DNA from: a bacterium
Lineage (GTDB): Bacteria > Zixibacteria > MSB-5A5 > GN15 > FEB-12
Direction of reading: 5' to 3'
Length of the DNA: 26,424 nt
NCBI GenBank assembly: GCA_016708025.1
Contig: JADJGQ010000006.1
Span: 1 to 26,424 of the forward strand
A model generated the notes under the pieces. The model saw only the letters and a program-made list of their open reading frames with translations. It was not told where the DNA came from and did no database searches. The translations under genes and the position numbers were made by a program. This document shows positions 17,566-26,424 of the stretch, piece by piece. The stretch's first letter is position 1; each line of letters begins with the position of its first letter.

Positions 17566-19791
17566 TTAAAGGTAGGTTTTGTCGACAATAACTTCGCGGG
17601 CTTTGGAGCCATCAAATGGGAAACGATCCCCGCTTCTTCTGGTCCGATTAGCCGGGCCCGTCGCTGATAACCGATGCCCAGTCGACGCTGGCAGCGATAC
17701 AGAACCCTGTTTGTGGCGCACCACCACTTCGCAGGCCTCACGGAAGAGCGGATCACCCAGATCAACACCATCAGACTCTTCCTTGTCGGCATTGGTCTGT
17801 GAGATCCCTGGAGTAGTAGCATGCCGATCTTTTGCTTCCCAGCAGATGAAATTGACGATTCCATCGGTTTCATCGCTGGACAACCAGGCACCGTGAGTAC
17901 GAATCGCTCCGGCCGACCGGAACTCAGGAAGAACATATCTCCCGCCCCAAGTAGTTTTTCCGCTCCGTTGGCGTCAATAGTCGTGCGAGAATCAACCTTA
18001 GTAGCTACCTGGAACGCGATACGGGCTGGGAAATTCGCCTTGATCAAACCGGTGATAACGTCAACCGAGGGCGCTGAGTTGCGAGGATCAGATGGATACC
18101 GACCGCGCGGGCCATCTGCGCCAAGCGGGTGATCAGCATTTCAGTCTTGGAAGCTGCGATGACGTCATCAGGTCCGCCAGCTCGTCGACAAATATCACGA
18201 TATGCGCAGGCTTATCTTCTTCTTTTAACCTGCTTCTTGTTGAAGTCTTCAATATTGCCGGACACCTGCAGTGGCAGGCGGCGATAACGGGTCTCGTCTC
18301 GACCACGGCATCCGAGAATACCTTCTCTGCTCCGCGAGGCGTGGTAACGACAGCACGTCCAAGATGTGGCAACCCTGATAAACCGAGAGTTCAAGCATCT
18401 TTAGATTAGACGAAAGTGAACCTGACCTCCAACGTGTATCCGGTATATGAGCGACGTGATCAACAAGTTCGTACAGACCGACTTACCGGAACCGGTCGCA
18501 CCGGCGATCAACAAGTGAGGCATCTTGGCCAGGTCGGTGACAAATAGCTTGCCGACCGTGGTTTTCCCGAGTGCCATCGGCAATCAAGGTGCGGGATTAT
18601 TGAATTCCTCCAAGGAGAGGATATCGCGGCAAAGACCATCTGAGGAGTGCGGTTCGGGATCTCGGCTCCACTGCCGCTTTCCAAGGTCGGGGCAATTATG
18701 CGTATCCGTTTGGCCTTAAGAGCAGGCGCTCGGGTGCATCTGCGAGGTTGACTATCTGATTGACCTTAATCCCCACACCGGGCTTAAACTCGTAGCGTGT
18801 GATGATAGGGCGGGGTAACGTTCCAATTGGGCCATCGATATTTACGCCAAACGTCTCAAGTGTATCTTTAAGGGCCTTCGAGGTCAGATTCAGTTCATCG
18901 ACGCCGAACGCCTGCCCTTTGTCAGGATTCTGCTGGAGCAGTTCGAGCGATGGATACGTGTACTTAAAGGATGTGACCTGAATCGGTTTCGGGAGCTTTC
19001 TTCACAGTAGTGCGTCGTTTCGCCGGCTTGTCAGCGCGTTCGTCAAACAGGTCGAGCGGCTCGGCCTCTTCGTCATCAAACTCTTCAATCTTCTTCGGTT
19101 CAGGCTTTCTGACGATATGTTCATCATCATCCGCGAGTTCTTCTTTCTTGGATGAGCGAAAAGCCCATTTGAAGCTAAAGAGGGAGTTCTTAAAGTCCCT
19201 AAGCGGCATCTGGTAGAGCTTTTTCAGGGGCTGAGCCCTGTTTGATCAGATGTCCAAGCAGGGACGGTGATTACCGTGTACAGCAGGAGCAGGATAAGAA
19301 CCAGTCCCCGAGCATCAGATGGGGGCCAGTCGTGCCGACCATTTCCAGGGTCCAAGTCGTCAGCAGACGCCCGACGGCCACCGCCAATCGCCCCTGAATC
19401 GGTGGCAATCGCGCTCCCTGGGGCGGACTGAATTGACCATCATGGTGGCGCAGAGTCCCACAATAAAGAGCAGGATCCCGCACGCATGCGGACCTTTTCG
19501 ACCACCTGCTGAGAAAAAGCCTAATGAGACAGAAAAGAGCCCCAGAGGTATAAAGAAGGCAAACCAACCAACCACAAAGTAGGCAGGAAGGAGAGATAGG
19601 CGCCAAGCATGCCTGCCTGATTGGCGAAATTTTATCTCCCACGGAGTTGAGCTCCATCCACTTCGCCGCTGGTCCGAGCGTCGTCGATCTGGTCATGCGA
19701 GACCAGGGCGACCAACACAAAGAAGGCGGCTATAACCAGACCAACTCCGACTATCTGTTTTTCCGCGATTCGATTTCTTACGTGATGCCAT
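17566..19791 (-). CDS. ftsK: DNA translocase FtsK/SpoIIIE (frame-broken)
   Basis: Septum-anchored ATP-driven DNA pump for chromosome segregation. The ATG at 19791 (GGAG just upstream) gives MASRKKSNRGK. Hydrophobic segments follow in several frames (IVGVGLVIAAFFVLVALV, VVGWFAFFIPLGLFSVSLGF, GILLFIVGLCATMMV), matching the N-terminal membrane domain. An acidic/basic linker (EEFDDEEAEPLDLFDERADK) lies near 19050-19100. The motor has Walker A IAGATGSGKSVCTN (near 18500), Walker B HIVIFVDELADLM (near 18200) and IKANFPARIAFQVATKVDSR (near 18020). The gamma winged helix that reads orienting DNA motifs ends the protein (DPLFREACEVVVRHKQGSVS, then EVIVDKTYL). At least ten slips occur. Restored length is about 745 residues, typical of a short-linker FtsK. 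An HU gene with its own terminator lies upstream. Confidence 0.93.
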
Positions 19792-19845
19792 AACTCCGGG
19801 CAACTTGAACGACGGATGTAGACCAAACATAGTTGTAAAACAGCC

Positions 19846-19878
19846 GAAAAGCGAGGCAGGACGCCAGTCCTGCCTCGC
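19846..19878 (-). terminator. strong rho-independent terminator of the HU gene
   Basis: A perfect 12-base stem (GCGAGGCAGGAC at 19851-19862 with GTCCTGCCTCGC at 19867-19878) has a four-base loop. In - strand sense it is followed by TTTT (19847-19850). It starts 18 bases after the HU stop, so HU is transcribed separately from ftsK, whose start is 55 bases further on. Confidence 0.88.
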
Positions 19879-19895
19879 GAAGTTCTTTGATGAGG

Positions 19896-20166
19896 CTACT
19901 TACGAACCGCTTCTTTGGGGCGGCTTCCAGCCCGGAAGACAGGTACTTTTGTTGGCCGGGATGGTGGTAATCGCACCGGTCCGGGGTTCCGTGGCATTTG
20001 AGCTTTCCCTTGGAGATGGTGGATGTCCCGAACCCGGAGAAGATGACTTTCTTCCTTTTTGAGTTGCGTGGAGACATTCCCGATCGCGCGTGGAGCGCCT
20101 TGTCGCTTGTCGTTTGGTGATCCCGGATTGCGCAGCCATCTGGGCAATCATCTGGTCTTTGGTCAT
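19896..20166 (-). CDS. hup: HU/IHF-family DNA-binding protein (frame-broken)
   Basis: Small histone-like protein that bends and compacts DNA. The ATG at 20166 has GAGGGG seven bases upstream and opens MTKDQMIAQMAAQSGITKRQA, the two N-terminal helices. The frame then slips. GNVSTQLKK and KVIFSGFGTSTISKGK supply the saddle strands, EPRTGAITTIPANK carries the DNA-inserting arm with its conserved Pro, and VFRAGSRPKEAVRK closes the protein at TAG 19896-19898. Restored length is 90 residues, exactly the family size. I see four slips in 270 bases. A typical terminator follows. HU versus IHF subunit cannot be decided, but a lone gene of this length is usually HU. Confidence 0.9.
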
Positions 20167-20216
20167 TGCTTATCCCCTCTCACAGGATAAGTTGATTGGC
20201 ATTGAATGCGTTCGGG

Positions 20217-20246
20217 TCTATGTTGACCCCGAAGAATTTGAGTCAA
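20217..20246 (-). promoter_or_regulatory. hup: candidate promoter of the HU gene
   Basis: In - strand sense TTGACT (20246-20241) matches the -35 consensus in five of six bases. Seventeen to eighteen bases later comes ACATAGA, a weak -10. A T7 tract just upstream (20247-20253) may be an UP-like element or the tail of an lptD terminator. The first bases of the spacer and the -35 also form TTGAC...GTCAA, a small inverted repeat. Confidence 0.3.
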
Positions 20247-20297
20247 CAAAAAAACGAACCATCACACGCGGCCCACTGCCCCCAACAAACCGGACGA

Positions 20298-23200
20298 CTA
20301 CTGGTTAAGGAAGGTGCCAAGGCCTTTGGCGGTGGAACTATTATCCACCTTGATCGCCGGAATGGCAATCACAAACAGGCGGAATGAATAACCTCTCCCT
20401 GAGCCGATTGGAACCGAGTTGAACTCCCCGGTCCAACAATGGAGAGTCTTGCGAAAACCGATCGAATTCCAGATCGTCAACTACGCCCGATTCCTTAGTA
20501 CTGTGAGCAGGAGACCGAAGTTGTCGGAGTCGGGTTGAAATCCGGGGCCAATTGCGGGAAGCTTGACTTCACGAATGCCTTATCCCGGCCGGACTCACTG
20601 TAAGAATATGAGAGCCTGGTCTCCCCCGGCCTCTTGCCCGAGAAGGTGCGGGAACGGTTGGCGCAGTAGCGCCAGCGGGTCCCGGTGAATCTAGTGGGCT
20701 CGCTGGCTGGTCGGCGACATCATCAAAAAGAAACGTGAGCCGGCGATACGTACCCCGCCTGGAGACTGAACTGCTCAAGTACGGGCTCCCGAAACGGACT
20801 CCACTTGTGCCGGGGCAGTAAACGAGTGGCGGAATTACCGTTCAATGTTATCCGAGGTATGACATTCGACTGAAAGCTGGTGGTCGGGTCCGATAGGTTG
20901 AATGAATCCTTTTCCAGATCATAGCTGAATTCTGAATACCAAGGATAACGGCTCCAGCGCGAGCTCCCATCCCCTTTCTTGATCTTTGCTTGGTACGGCT
21001 GACGCATGGAAAACGTGAGGTTTTGAGCTGTAACCACGGTTCCCAGGTCCTACGCCTGTAAAGTTGCGTACCTCCCAATGAAGGTCCGCCTTCGGTACGT
21101 ATGTATACGATACCGAGGGTGAGAGTACCTGACGTACGCCGAGCAGGCCAAGCATGTTCGGGTAGACAGTCCCATAAATATCGGTTCCGGCCGTCACCGC
21201 GGCAGAATAGCTATGGGTCCGATAGAATGGGGTTTCCAATCCAAGCTGGCGAGTCGTGTCTGTCTCGTACGAATACCGCCAGTTCTCACGATAACTGATC
21301 GCCGGTTGAACCGGATGAAACGTGGCAAAGGTCAACGGGAGAGTGGCGCCGAAAGAGTAATCCAGAGTTACCATACCTTCTTGCGCATGAAGTAATAAGT
21401 TGTGTCCCGGCGTGACATCATAAGGTGGAGTCGTTGGTGTCTACAACGACCGTATCAACCAGGCGTGTTCTCGAAGAAAAGAAGGCAAACGACGTGCGCG
21501 GGGTGATACGCAGGTTGTGTTACCATCTTGACTGAAGTTGTCCATCGGCATCGAGCTCTCCTGACCAAAACGGAGAGATCACAGGGAACGTTAAGCCGAC
21601 ATTCTCCCGTCTTATCGACTCTGCGTTGGGTGTTGCGGTGTTTCATCATGCGAAAATCCACCCGACAGGGTCATCGACTTGTTCAGTTTTTGGGGAAGCT
21701 GAACTTGCCATAGATCTGACTATTCAATCTGAGTGTCGAGATCGGTGGAATAGTGAGCGTAATATACTCTTGTCTGAAACATACTGACCAATTGACTGGG
21801 ACACGGAAATTCAGGCTGAAGTCGTGATTGTGGGCCGCGTAAATGTCGTACTTTGTCGATTTGGTCTCCGGATGCCAGACGCGAATCGTAGCTCGTTTCT
21901 TTGGGGTAGTTGCCGCGAAGGTAACCATCATACACACACAACGTCTTAAGCGGAATTGCCCCGAGAAGGTAAACGCGGAGCGGCTTTCGTGAAAGATCAT
22001 CGCCCCCTACAGGTCTTAGTGTTCGGGCGGCCCAGAAGTAGCCGACATTTTGGATATAACGATCTCCCTGTTCGATGTTGCCAAAAGGTAAATGGGAGGA
22101 TGCCCGAGTGTCTCCCTTCTTTGAGTGGGGAACACGTAGTAAGGAGTACCAGGATCGGAAGACGTCCGATATTCAACACCACAGGACGGGCGATGAGCTT
22201 GTCATCCTCAATAACCTTCATGTTTTCGAATAGAAATGAAAATGGTTCGTCGGCATCGCAGGTGGTGTAACGGACATCCTCAACAAGAAGATATTCTCAC
22301 GAGCGCGGTAGACCCGTTCACCATAATAAAAGCCGGTTTCACCCTTTAGTTTCGACTGAACGATCTTCCCTTTTCCGTGTCAATCGAGTATTCCAGGTAA
22401 TCTCCGTACAACTCCTTCTGCTTGTCTTTCCAGAATGACCGGGATCGGATTTGGTTGGTAGCGAGCGGTCAGGGTGCTGTCATCGGGGAAGCTGTCCGAA
22501 ACGATGTCAACTGGTGAGACTTAATCAGTCGGTCCCGAATTATCAAGCAACACCCTGGTGAGCGTCAGTTCAACTGTCCCTGATTCAATGTGCGATTGTC
22601 CAAGTAGCGTGATGACGGAGTCCCGCCATTTCGTGGCGAATGAAGGAGGATGAATAGTCGATCGTATCCTGCTCAGTGATGACAGTTGAATCGACGTTCT
22701 TGTTTTTGGTGTTGAATGAAGTATGCCGATCGCTCCACCCAGGACGGTGACAGACTGTAACTGCTCATTGGCAACTGCGAACTGGATCGTATCGCCGGAG
22801 ACGGCATACTCGCTCGATTCATACCTCCCTTCTTAGCCGGATAATACCATGAATAGGCCTGGCCAATGGAAGTCACCCGATCGAGTACGCCGTACTCAAA
22901 ATCAAAATAGATTCGCCGACCAGTCAGGATAGACTGATCGATCAGGGCTATGCTGTCCGGCAGGGTATCCACAACCTCCTTGAACTCCGCGCGAGCCGAG
23001 TCGGTGACGTCGATCCGTCGGAGCAGGTCCTGTTCTGATAGGACGAAATGAACGAGCCTTTAACGGTGGATTGACCTCGCACCAAGACTGGCTGCTCATA
23101 CCAGATCAAGTAAACCCAGTTTTTGCTGCATGACCGCGCGCCCGGCGAGTTTGCCTTGATATCTTTGGAGCTGATGATCAACTCGCCCGGGGCGATCGCG

Positions 23201-23700
23201 AGGAGGAATCAGCAAGGAATTCTACCTGATTGGCATCGATCTGGACCATCTCAGCGGAATCCGGATAGTTCAGGTAGACGGTCGGGCGTTTCTCAATCCT
23301 GAAGTACTTCTTATTCCGGTCACAAAGCATTGGTTCCGGTGGCAAAGGGAGTCAGTGCGGGACCAGAGTTCGACACAGGGGCCGCGAGCTAAGGCCTGTT
23401 GGTGAGAAGATCGCTAATCGATTGAATCTGCAAGCAGGCGGTAGATAGCATCCTCTACAAAGACGGAACCGCGGAGGATCGCTTTCTTACCGCGTATCCG
23501 GGTGGCGGAATCGCAAGAGGTGGTGCCTGATTCGGTACGCCGGAAAAGACGGAGCCGACCGCAATCTAGTATCTTGCGAAACGCCCTGCAGGACCTCGAC
23601 CAGATCCGCGTGGTCGAGGTCCGGGCGCTGTGCTCGCTGTCCGTAAGCCCCGATGCGGCCATTACCAGCAAGGCGATTATGCAGATAGTTGACAGGGCAT
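20298..23700 (-). CDS. lptD: LPS-assembly protein LptD/OstA (heavily frame-broken)
   Basis: Outer-membrane barrel that inserts lipopolysaccharide. The likely ATG at 23700 leads, after a slip, into a signal peptide (STICIIALLVMAASG). The periplasmic OstA-like part contains TSCDSATRIRGKKAILRGSV, FVEDAIYRLLADSID, YFRIEKRPTVYLNYPDSAEM, LIISSKDIKA, YEQPVLVRGQSTVKGSF, TGRRIYFDFEYGVLD, DTIQFAVANEQLQSVTVLGG and HIESGTVELT, which look like repeated LptA-type strands. Then comes the LptD core: LYGDYLEYSIDTEKGKI, GETGFYYGERVYRA, VRYTTCD, FHFYSKNMKVIEDDKLIARP and LKEGRHSGILPF. The barrel includes GVRQVLSPSVSYTYVPK and ends SFRLFVIAIPAIKV before FLNQ at 20298. At least 20 slips occur. Restored length is about 1130 residues, long for LptD but usual where the periplasmic part is extended. 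The start overlaps the end of alaX. Confidence 0.85.
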
Positions 23701-24887
23701 GCCCGATGGTGACAGCAACGCTGCCTTATATTCCTCTAGCTTAGCCGGGTCCGCTCCACCCAGTTGTACCGCTTTGTTACTCCCCGCCTTTCAAGCCGAT
23801 CGGGGCAGAGGCTGTTTGAGAGCTCACCGGCATACAGACCTAGGCCGGAACCAACCGAGATCAACAATCTGCCGTCCGCGACCAACAAGGCGACGCCGTT
23901 AATCCGTTCGGCGACAGTCGACCCAAGCTGGCCGGCCGTGGTAGCATCCATGCCGTCAACTGCTTTATCCACGAATTTGAGCGCACCGACGGTAACTGCG
24001 GTTGCGGCCAGTTCATCCGCACGGATCGGGAGCAGTTCTTTGAACAACGCCCCATCTGTTTGCGTTGATCGCGGTTCTCGCCTGTCAGTTTGTCGACCTT
24101 ATCGTTCGGGTCAGCTGGGGTGGCAGGTCCGAGTGATTTTGGTGGTGAGTCAGTCTGCAGCAAAGCAGGAAGAGTAATCCTCGATTGCTGACTTCCGGCC
24201 ACGAACTTCACTAAGGCGTGAGCGCAAGAAGTTCTCCCATCCGATGAAGAGCTTGATGACGCCCACCTCGGCTGTCGAGTTGCGAAGTGCGTTCCTCCGC
24301 AGGCTGAATAATCAATTTTTCCGACTTTGATCCCGCTGAGCTCTCCCTCGCGGGACGGAATTTTGCGGAGAGATTTTTGTCCAGCTCCCTGTCCAGAAGC
24401 AAAGTGAAGAGAAACCGGCCAATTGGCGAAGAGTATCTCATTAGCTGCCGTTTCGAGCTGATCCAATTGTGACTGATCGATCGAGGTGTGTTTAATTCGA
24501 TTGCTATATAATCATCACCAAGCTGTACGGAGACCGTTTCGAACTGGCCAGGTATTGCCTGACGGCTATCTGCGACAAGATATTGCTGGGCCGTATGTTG
24601 CTGGCGGTATCTTTCGGCGAAGCGGCATTGACAGATCCGGCAACTCGTCTTCCGAGTTCACTTAACACTGGCCGGTAATGTACCAAGCGCTGTCATCGGC
24701 ATCAGTAACATCCAACCTCAACTCCGCCTAAAACTGTGTCAAACAACTGACCGCCGGAGTAGGATAAAATGCGGGCGATCGAGGCACCAAATGCAGTACC
24801 GGCCATCGGCCTTTTCAGAAAGATATGATCGTCGCCTCAAACTCAAGAAATAAGGCAGAAGTCGCGATAATACAGGCGTTCGGTCAC
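23677..24887 (-). CDS. alaX: AlaX-type alanyl-tRNA editing protein (frame-broken)
   Basis: Free-standing hydrolase related to the editing half of alanyl-tRNA synthetase, removing Ser or Gly wrongly attached to tRNA-Ala. The GTG at 24887 (GAGGAGAG upstream) gives TERLYYRDF, then FLEFEATIISF and, after a slip, DRTAFYPT and SGGQLFDTVLGGV. The editing core has the zinc motif HTAQH (restored from CAGCAAT near 24575), then ETVSVQLGDDYIAIELN, DQLETAANEI and the second zinc motif in IDYSACGGTH, so both HxxxH and CxxxH are recoverable. The C-terminus is a DHHA1 domain (ELLPIRADELAATAVTVG, GVALLVADGRLLISVGSGLG, then a Gly-rich GLKGGG and LGGADPAKLEEYKAALL). Restored length is about 403 residues. There is no aminoacylation domain, so it is not AlaS. 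The start overlaps the upstream stop as GTGA and the end runs into lptD. Confidence 0.85.
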
Positions 24888-26424
24888 TGCTCTCCTCGAG
24901 TCTGTTCTCCGCCACGGGGTTCCACAAAGTCGGTCATGGCAGGCGAGCCTGCCAGCGATTGCCAGACTTTGGCCCGCTAACGCCTGAAATAGCGCAAATT
25001 CTATAATGGCGCCAAGCATATTTCCAATTCCACCGGTCCTGGCAGGGCCAGACCCTCGATCAGCAGCCAGACAAAAGACAAACGGAAGGAAATAAACCAG
25101 ATAGGTTGCCAACGCTTTCGGGCCGCGTCTGGTGACAAGTTGATGAGCGGCTTTGAATGAGAAAAAAAAAAGCCCGGGCCTCCGATTCCAACGGATGGCG
25201 CCGGACCTTCCATACTCCCCTGCTGCAAAACAAGTGTGCGGTGTGTTCTGACAAACTCCGAGAAACTACCGCCCACGATCGTACTAAATGCCGTGACTAT
25301 TTTAGCGATTGTGCGCTTAGCTCGGCGTTCGGCCAGAGCGAATGTGCTAGCTTTGTTTGCCAACTCGCCGAAAAACATCCCCGCCAGGGAAAGCGGGAAA
25401 TAGATGCCAAACATCCCAGAGACCGATAGTCAGGTGTGAAGAACATCGCTGCCGACCGCAAAAAGACCGATCACGGACCGGGGCGTGACGATTGACGAAG
25501 CGAATCGTAGATGCCTCCATTGAAAATTGCTTGAGCAGAAACGCCACCACCGCAATGGTAGCATGAAAAGGAGAGACAGGCTGAAGATGTTGTCGTTGGT
25601 AAGAATCAGCTCAAGGATGACATCTATCGACCAGTCTCCGAGCAGGACTTCAGCAGCAAAGTAGGTTATCCAGTTTCGACTGAATGATCAGCAGGATCGG
25701 CAGAGTGATTGCCAATCCAAAAGCAGTTTCAGGCTATAGGTGAAAGCCAGGCGTGCCCGGAACGACCCAATAATGGCGGCGGCATTTTTCCCTGAGCCTT
25801 TGCATCACATCCCCCACACCAGACTGATAAACGATTCAACGAGAAACGTGATAGGGAGAAAAGCCGGAACGCTGCCCGTGGCCGTTGCGCGCATATGAAG
25901 TTATTGGGAATAGTCACTGTCGTGGCGACGGAACCGTTGGGGTCGGGTATTGCCGGCAGTACCGGTTCTGCGCGTGTTACGACCGAAGAGTTGTTGTCCG
26001 GGAGATGGAATAATAAGCGTATCAAAAGCCGGTTCGGTCGGAAAAGCCAGCCGGGTCTGACCGGAAGGCAGGCGGGTGGATCGCAGTCAGGTGACTTTCG
26101 ACCGGTATTGATTGCTATCCGGGACAGCCTCGATTCAATCTTTCCACGCGGTAATCGACTTTCTTTCCTGCAATTCGAATGAACTGTTGCGCGTTCTGTC
26201 TCTGCAAACGGAGGGTATTGGATTTGGCAGGCAGAGCGGCAAAGTCTGATTCAGTCGGATAACCAAACGAAAGCAGGTAACAGTAATACTCCTGCCAGAA
26301 CGGCTGCGCTGGTCAATAAGGGGCCTGCGATAGTCTTGGCGAGCCATGGGACCTTTGCCGTAGATCACTGGAAGTAGTCTTCCCTGGTATATCCACTGCC
26401 GACCGGGTGATCGGCATAGCATCG
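24884..26424 (-). CDS. polytopic membrane protein, heavily frame-broken, runs off the right edge
   Basis: I do not recognise this gene. It may be more than one gene. Frames in - strand sense give hydrophobic stretches typical of a transporter or sensor: AAVLAGVLLLPAFVWL (near 26300), GLAITLPILLIIQSK (25720), LTNDNIFSLSLLFMLPL (25600), FGIYFPLSLAGMFFGEL (25390), ATYLVYFLPFVFCL (25100) and GNMLGAIIEFALFQALAGQS (25000). A soluble stretch with charged residues (RLQRQNAQQFIRIAGKKVDY) lies between the first and second. The C-terminal tail is SPAMTDFVEPRGGEQTRGEQ, ending at TGA 24884-24886, which overlaps the alaX GTG. Slips occur about every 60-100 bases, so topology and family cannot be set. A run of ten A (25162-25171) interrupts the frame. 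Confidence 0.4.

Noticed and set aside
23677..24887. C-terminal fragment of alanyl-tRNA synthetase
   Set aside because: The N-terminal part (YYRD, FLEFEATIISF, SGGQLFD) fits AlaX, and no aminoacylation domain precedes it.
1..26424. CRISPR array, tRNA, rRNA, insertion sequence, prophage
   Set aside because: I found no regularly spaced repeats, no cloverleaf-like sequences, no terminal inverted repeats with transposase and no phage genes on reading both strands.

Overview
The window looks like a chromosomal segment from a Gram-negative (outer-membrane-bearing) bacterium. It carries lptD, a lolA-type carrier and a bamD-like lipoprotein, together with ftsK, polA, rimO and other housekeeping genes. 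Gene content and style (very tight packing, GTG/TTG starts, 1-4 base overlaps) suggest an uncultured member of the FCB group or a related lineage. I cannot assign a phylum from sequence alone. I see no rRNA, tRNA, CRISPR array, transposase, integrase or phage gene.

Layout. Bases 1-486 hold no gene I can support. The + strand then carries a small broken membrane protein (about 487-957, followed by a clean terminator), a pterin-4a-carbinolamine dehydratase (1117-1475) and a secreted repeat protein of unknown function (1674-2324). A bidirectional terminator near 2344-2380 separates these from everything else.

From about 2.4 kb to the right edge all genes are on the - strand. Read in the direction of transcription (right to left) they are: an unrecognised polytopic membrane protein, an AlaX-type alanyl-tRNA editing protein, lptD, an HU-family DNA-binding protein with its own terminator, ftsK, lolA-like, rimO, a lytic transglycosylase, a bamD-like lipoprotein, nadD, polA, coaE, transketolase, a small lipoprotein, a PLP aminotransferase, an NlpC/P60 peptidase, a dipeptide epimerase, an N-acetylmuramoyl-L-alanine amidase and a small membrane protein. 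Three themes stand out: envelope biogenesis (lptD, lolA, bamD), murein turnover and murein-peptide salvage (transglycosylase, amidase, YkfC/YkfB-like pair), and core replication, cofactor and translation functions (polA, ftsK, HU, nadD, coaE, rimO, alaX).

Reading frames are broken in most genes. Left of about 14 kb there is usually one single-base slip per gene (the amidase at 2.6-4.5 kb has more), mostly in short runs of one base. To the right of about 14.8 kb slips occur every 50-200 bases, yet the conserved motifs survive in alternating frames. This looks like uncorrected or low-coverage sequence rather than true pseudogenes, so I annotate the reconstructed gene spans and state where frames break. 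I did not find a convincing new multi-gene system. The most novel item is the four-repeat secreted protein at 1674-2324.
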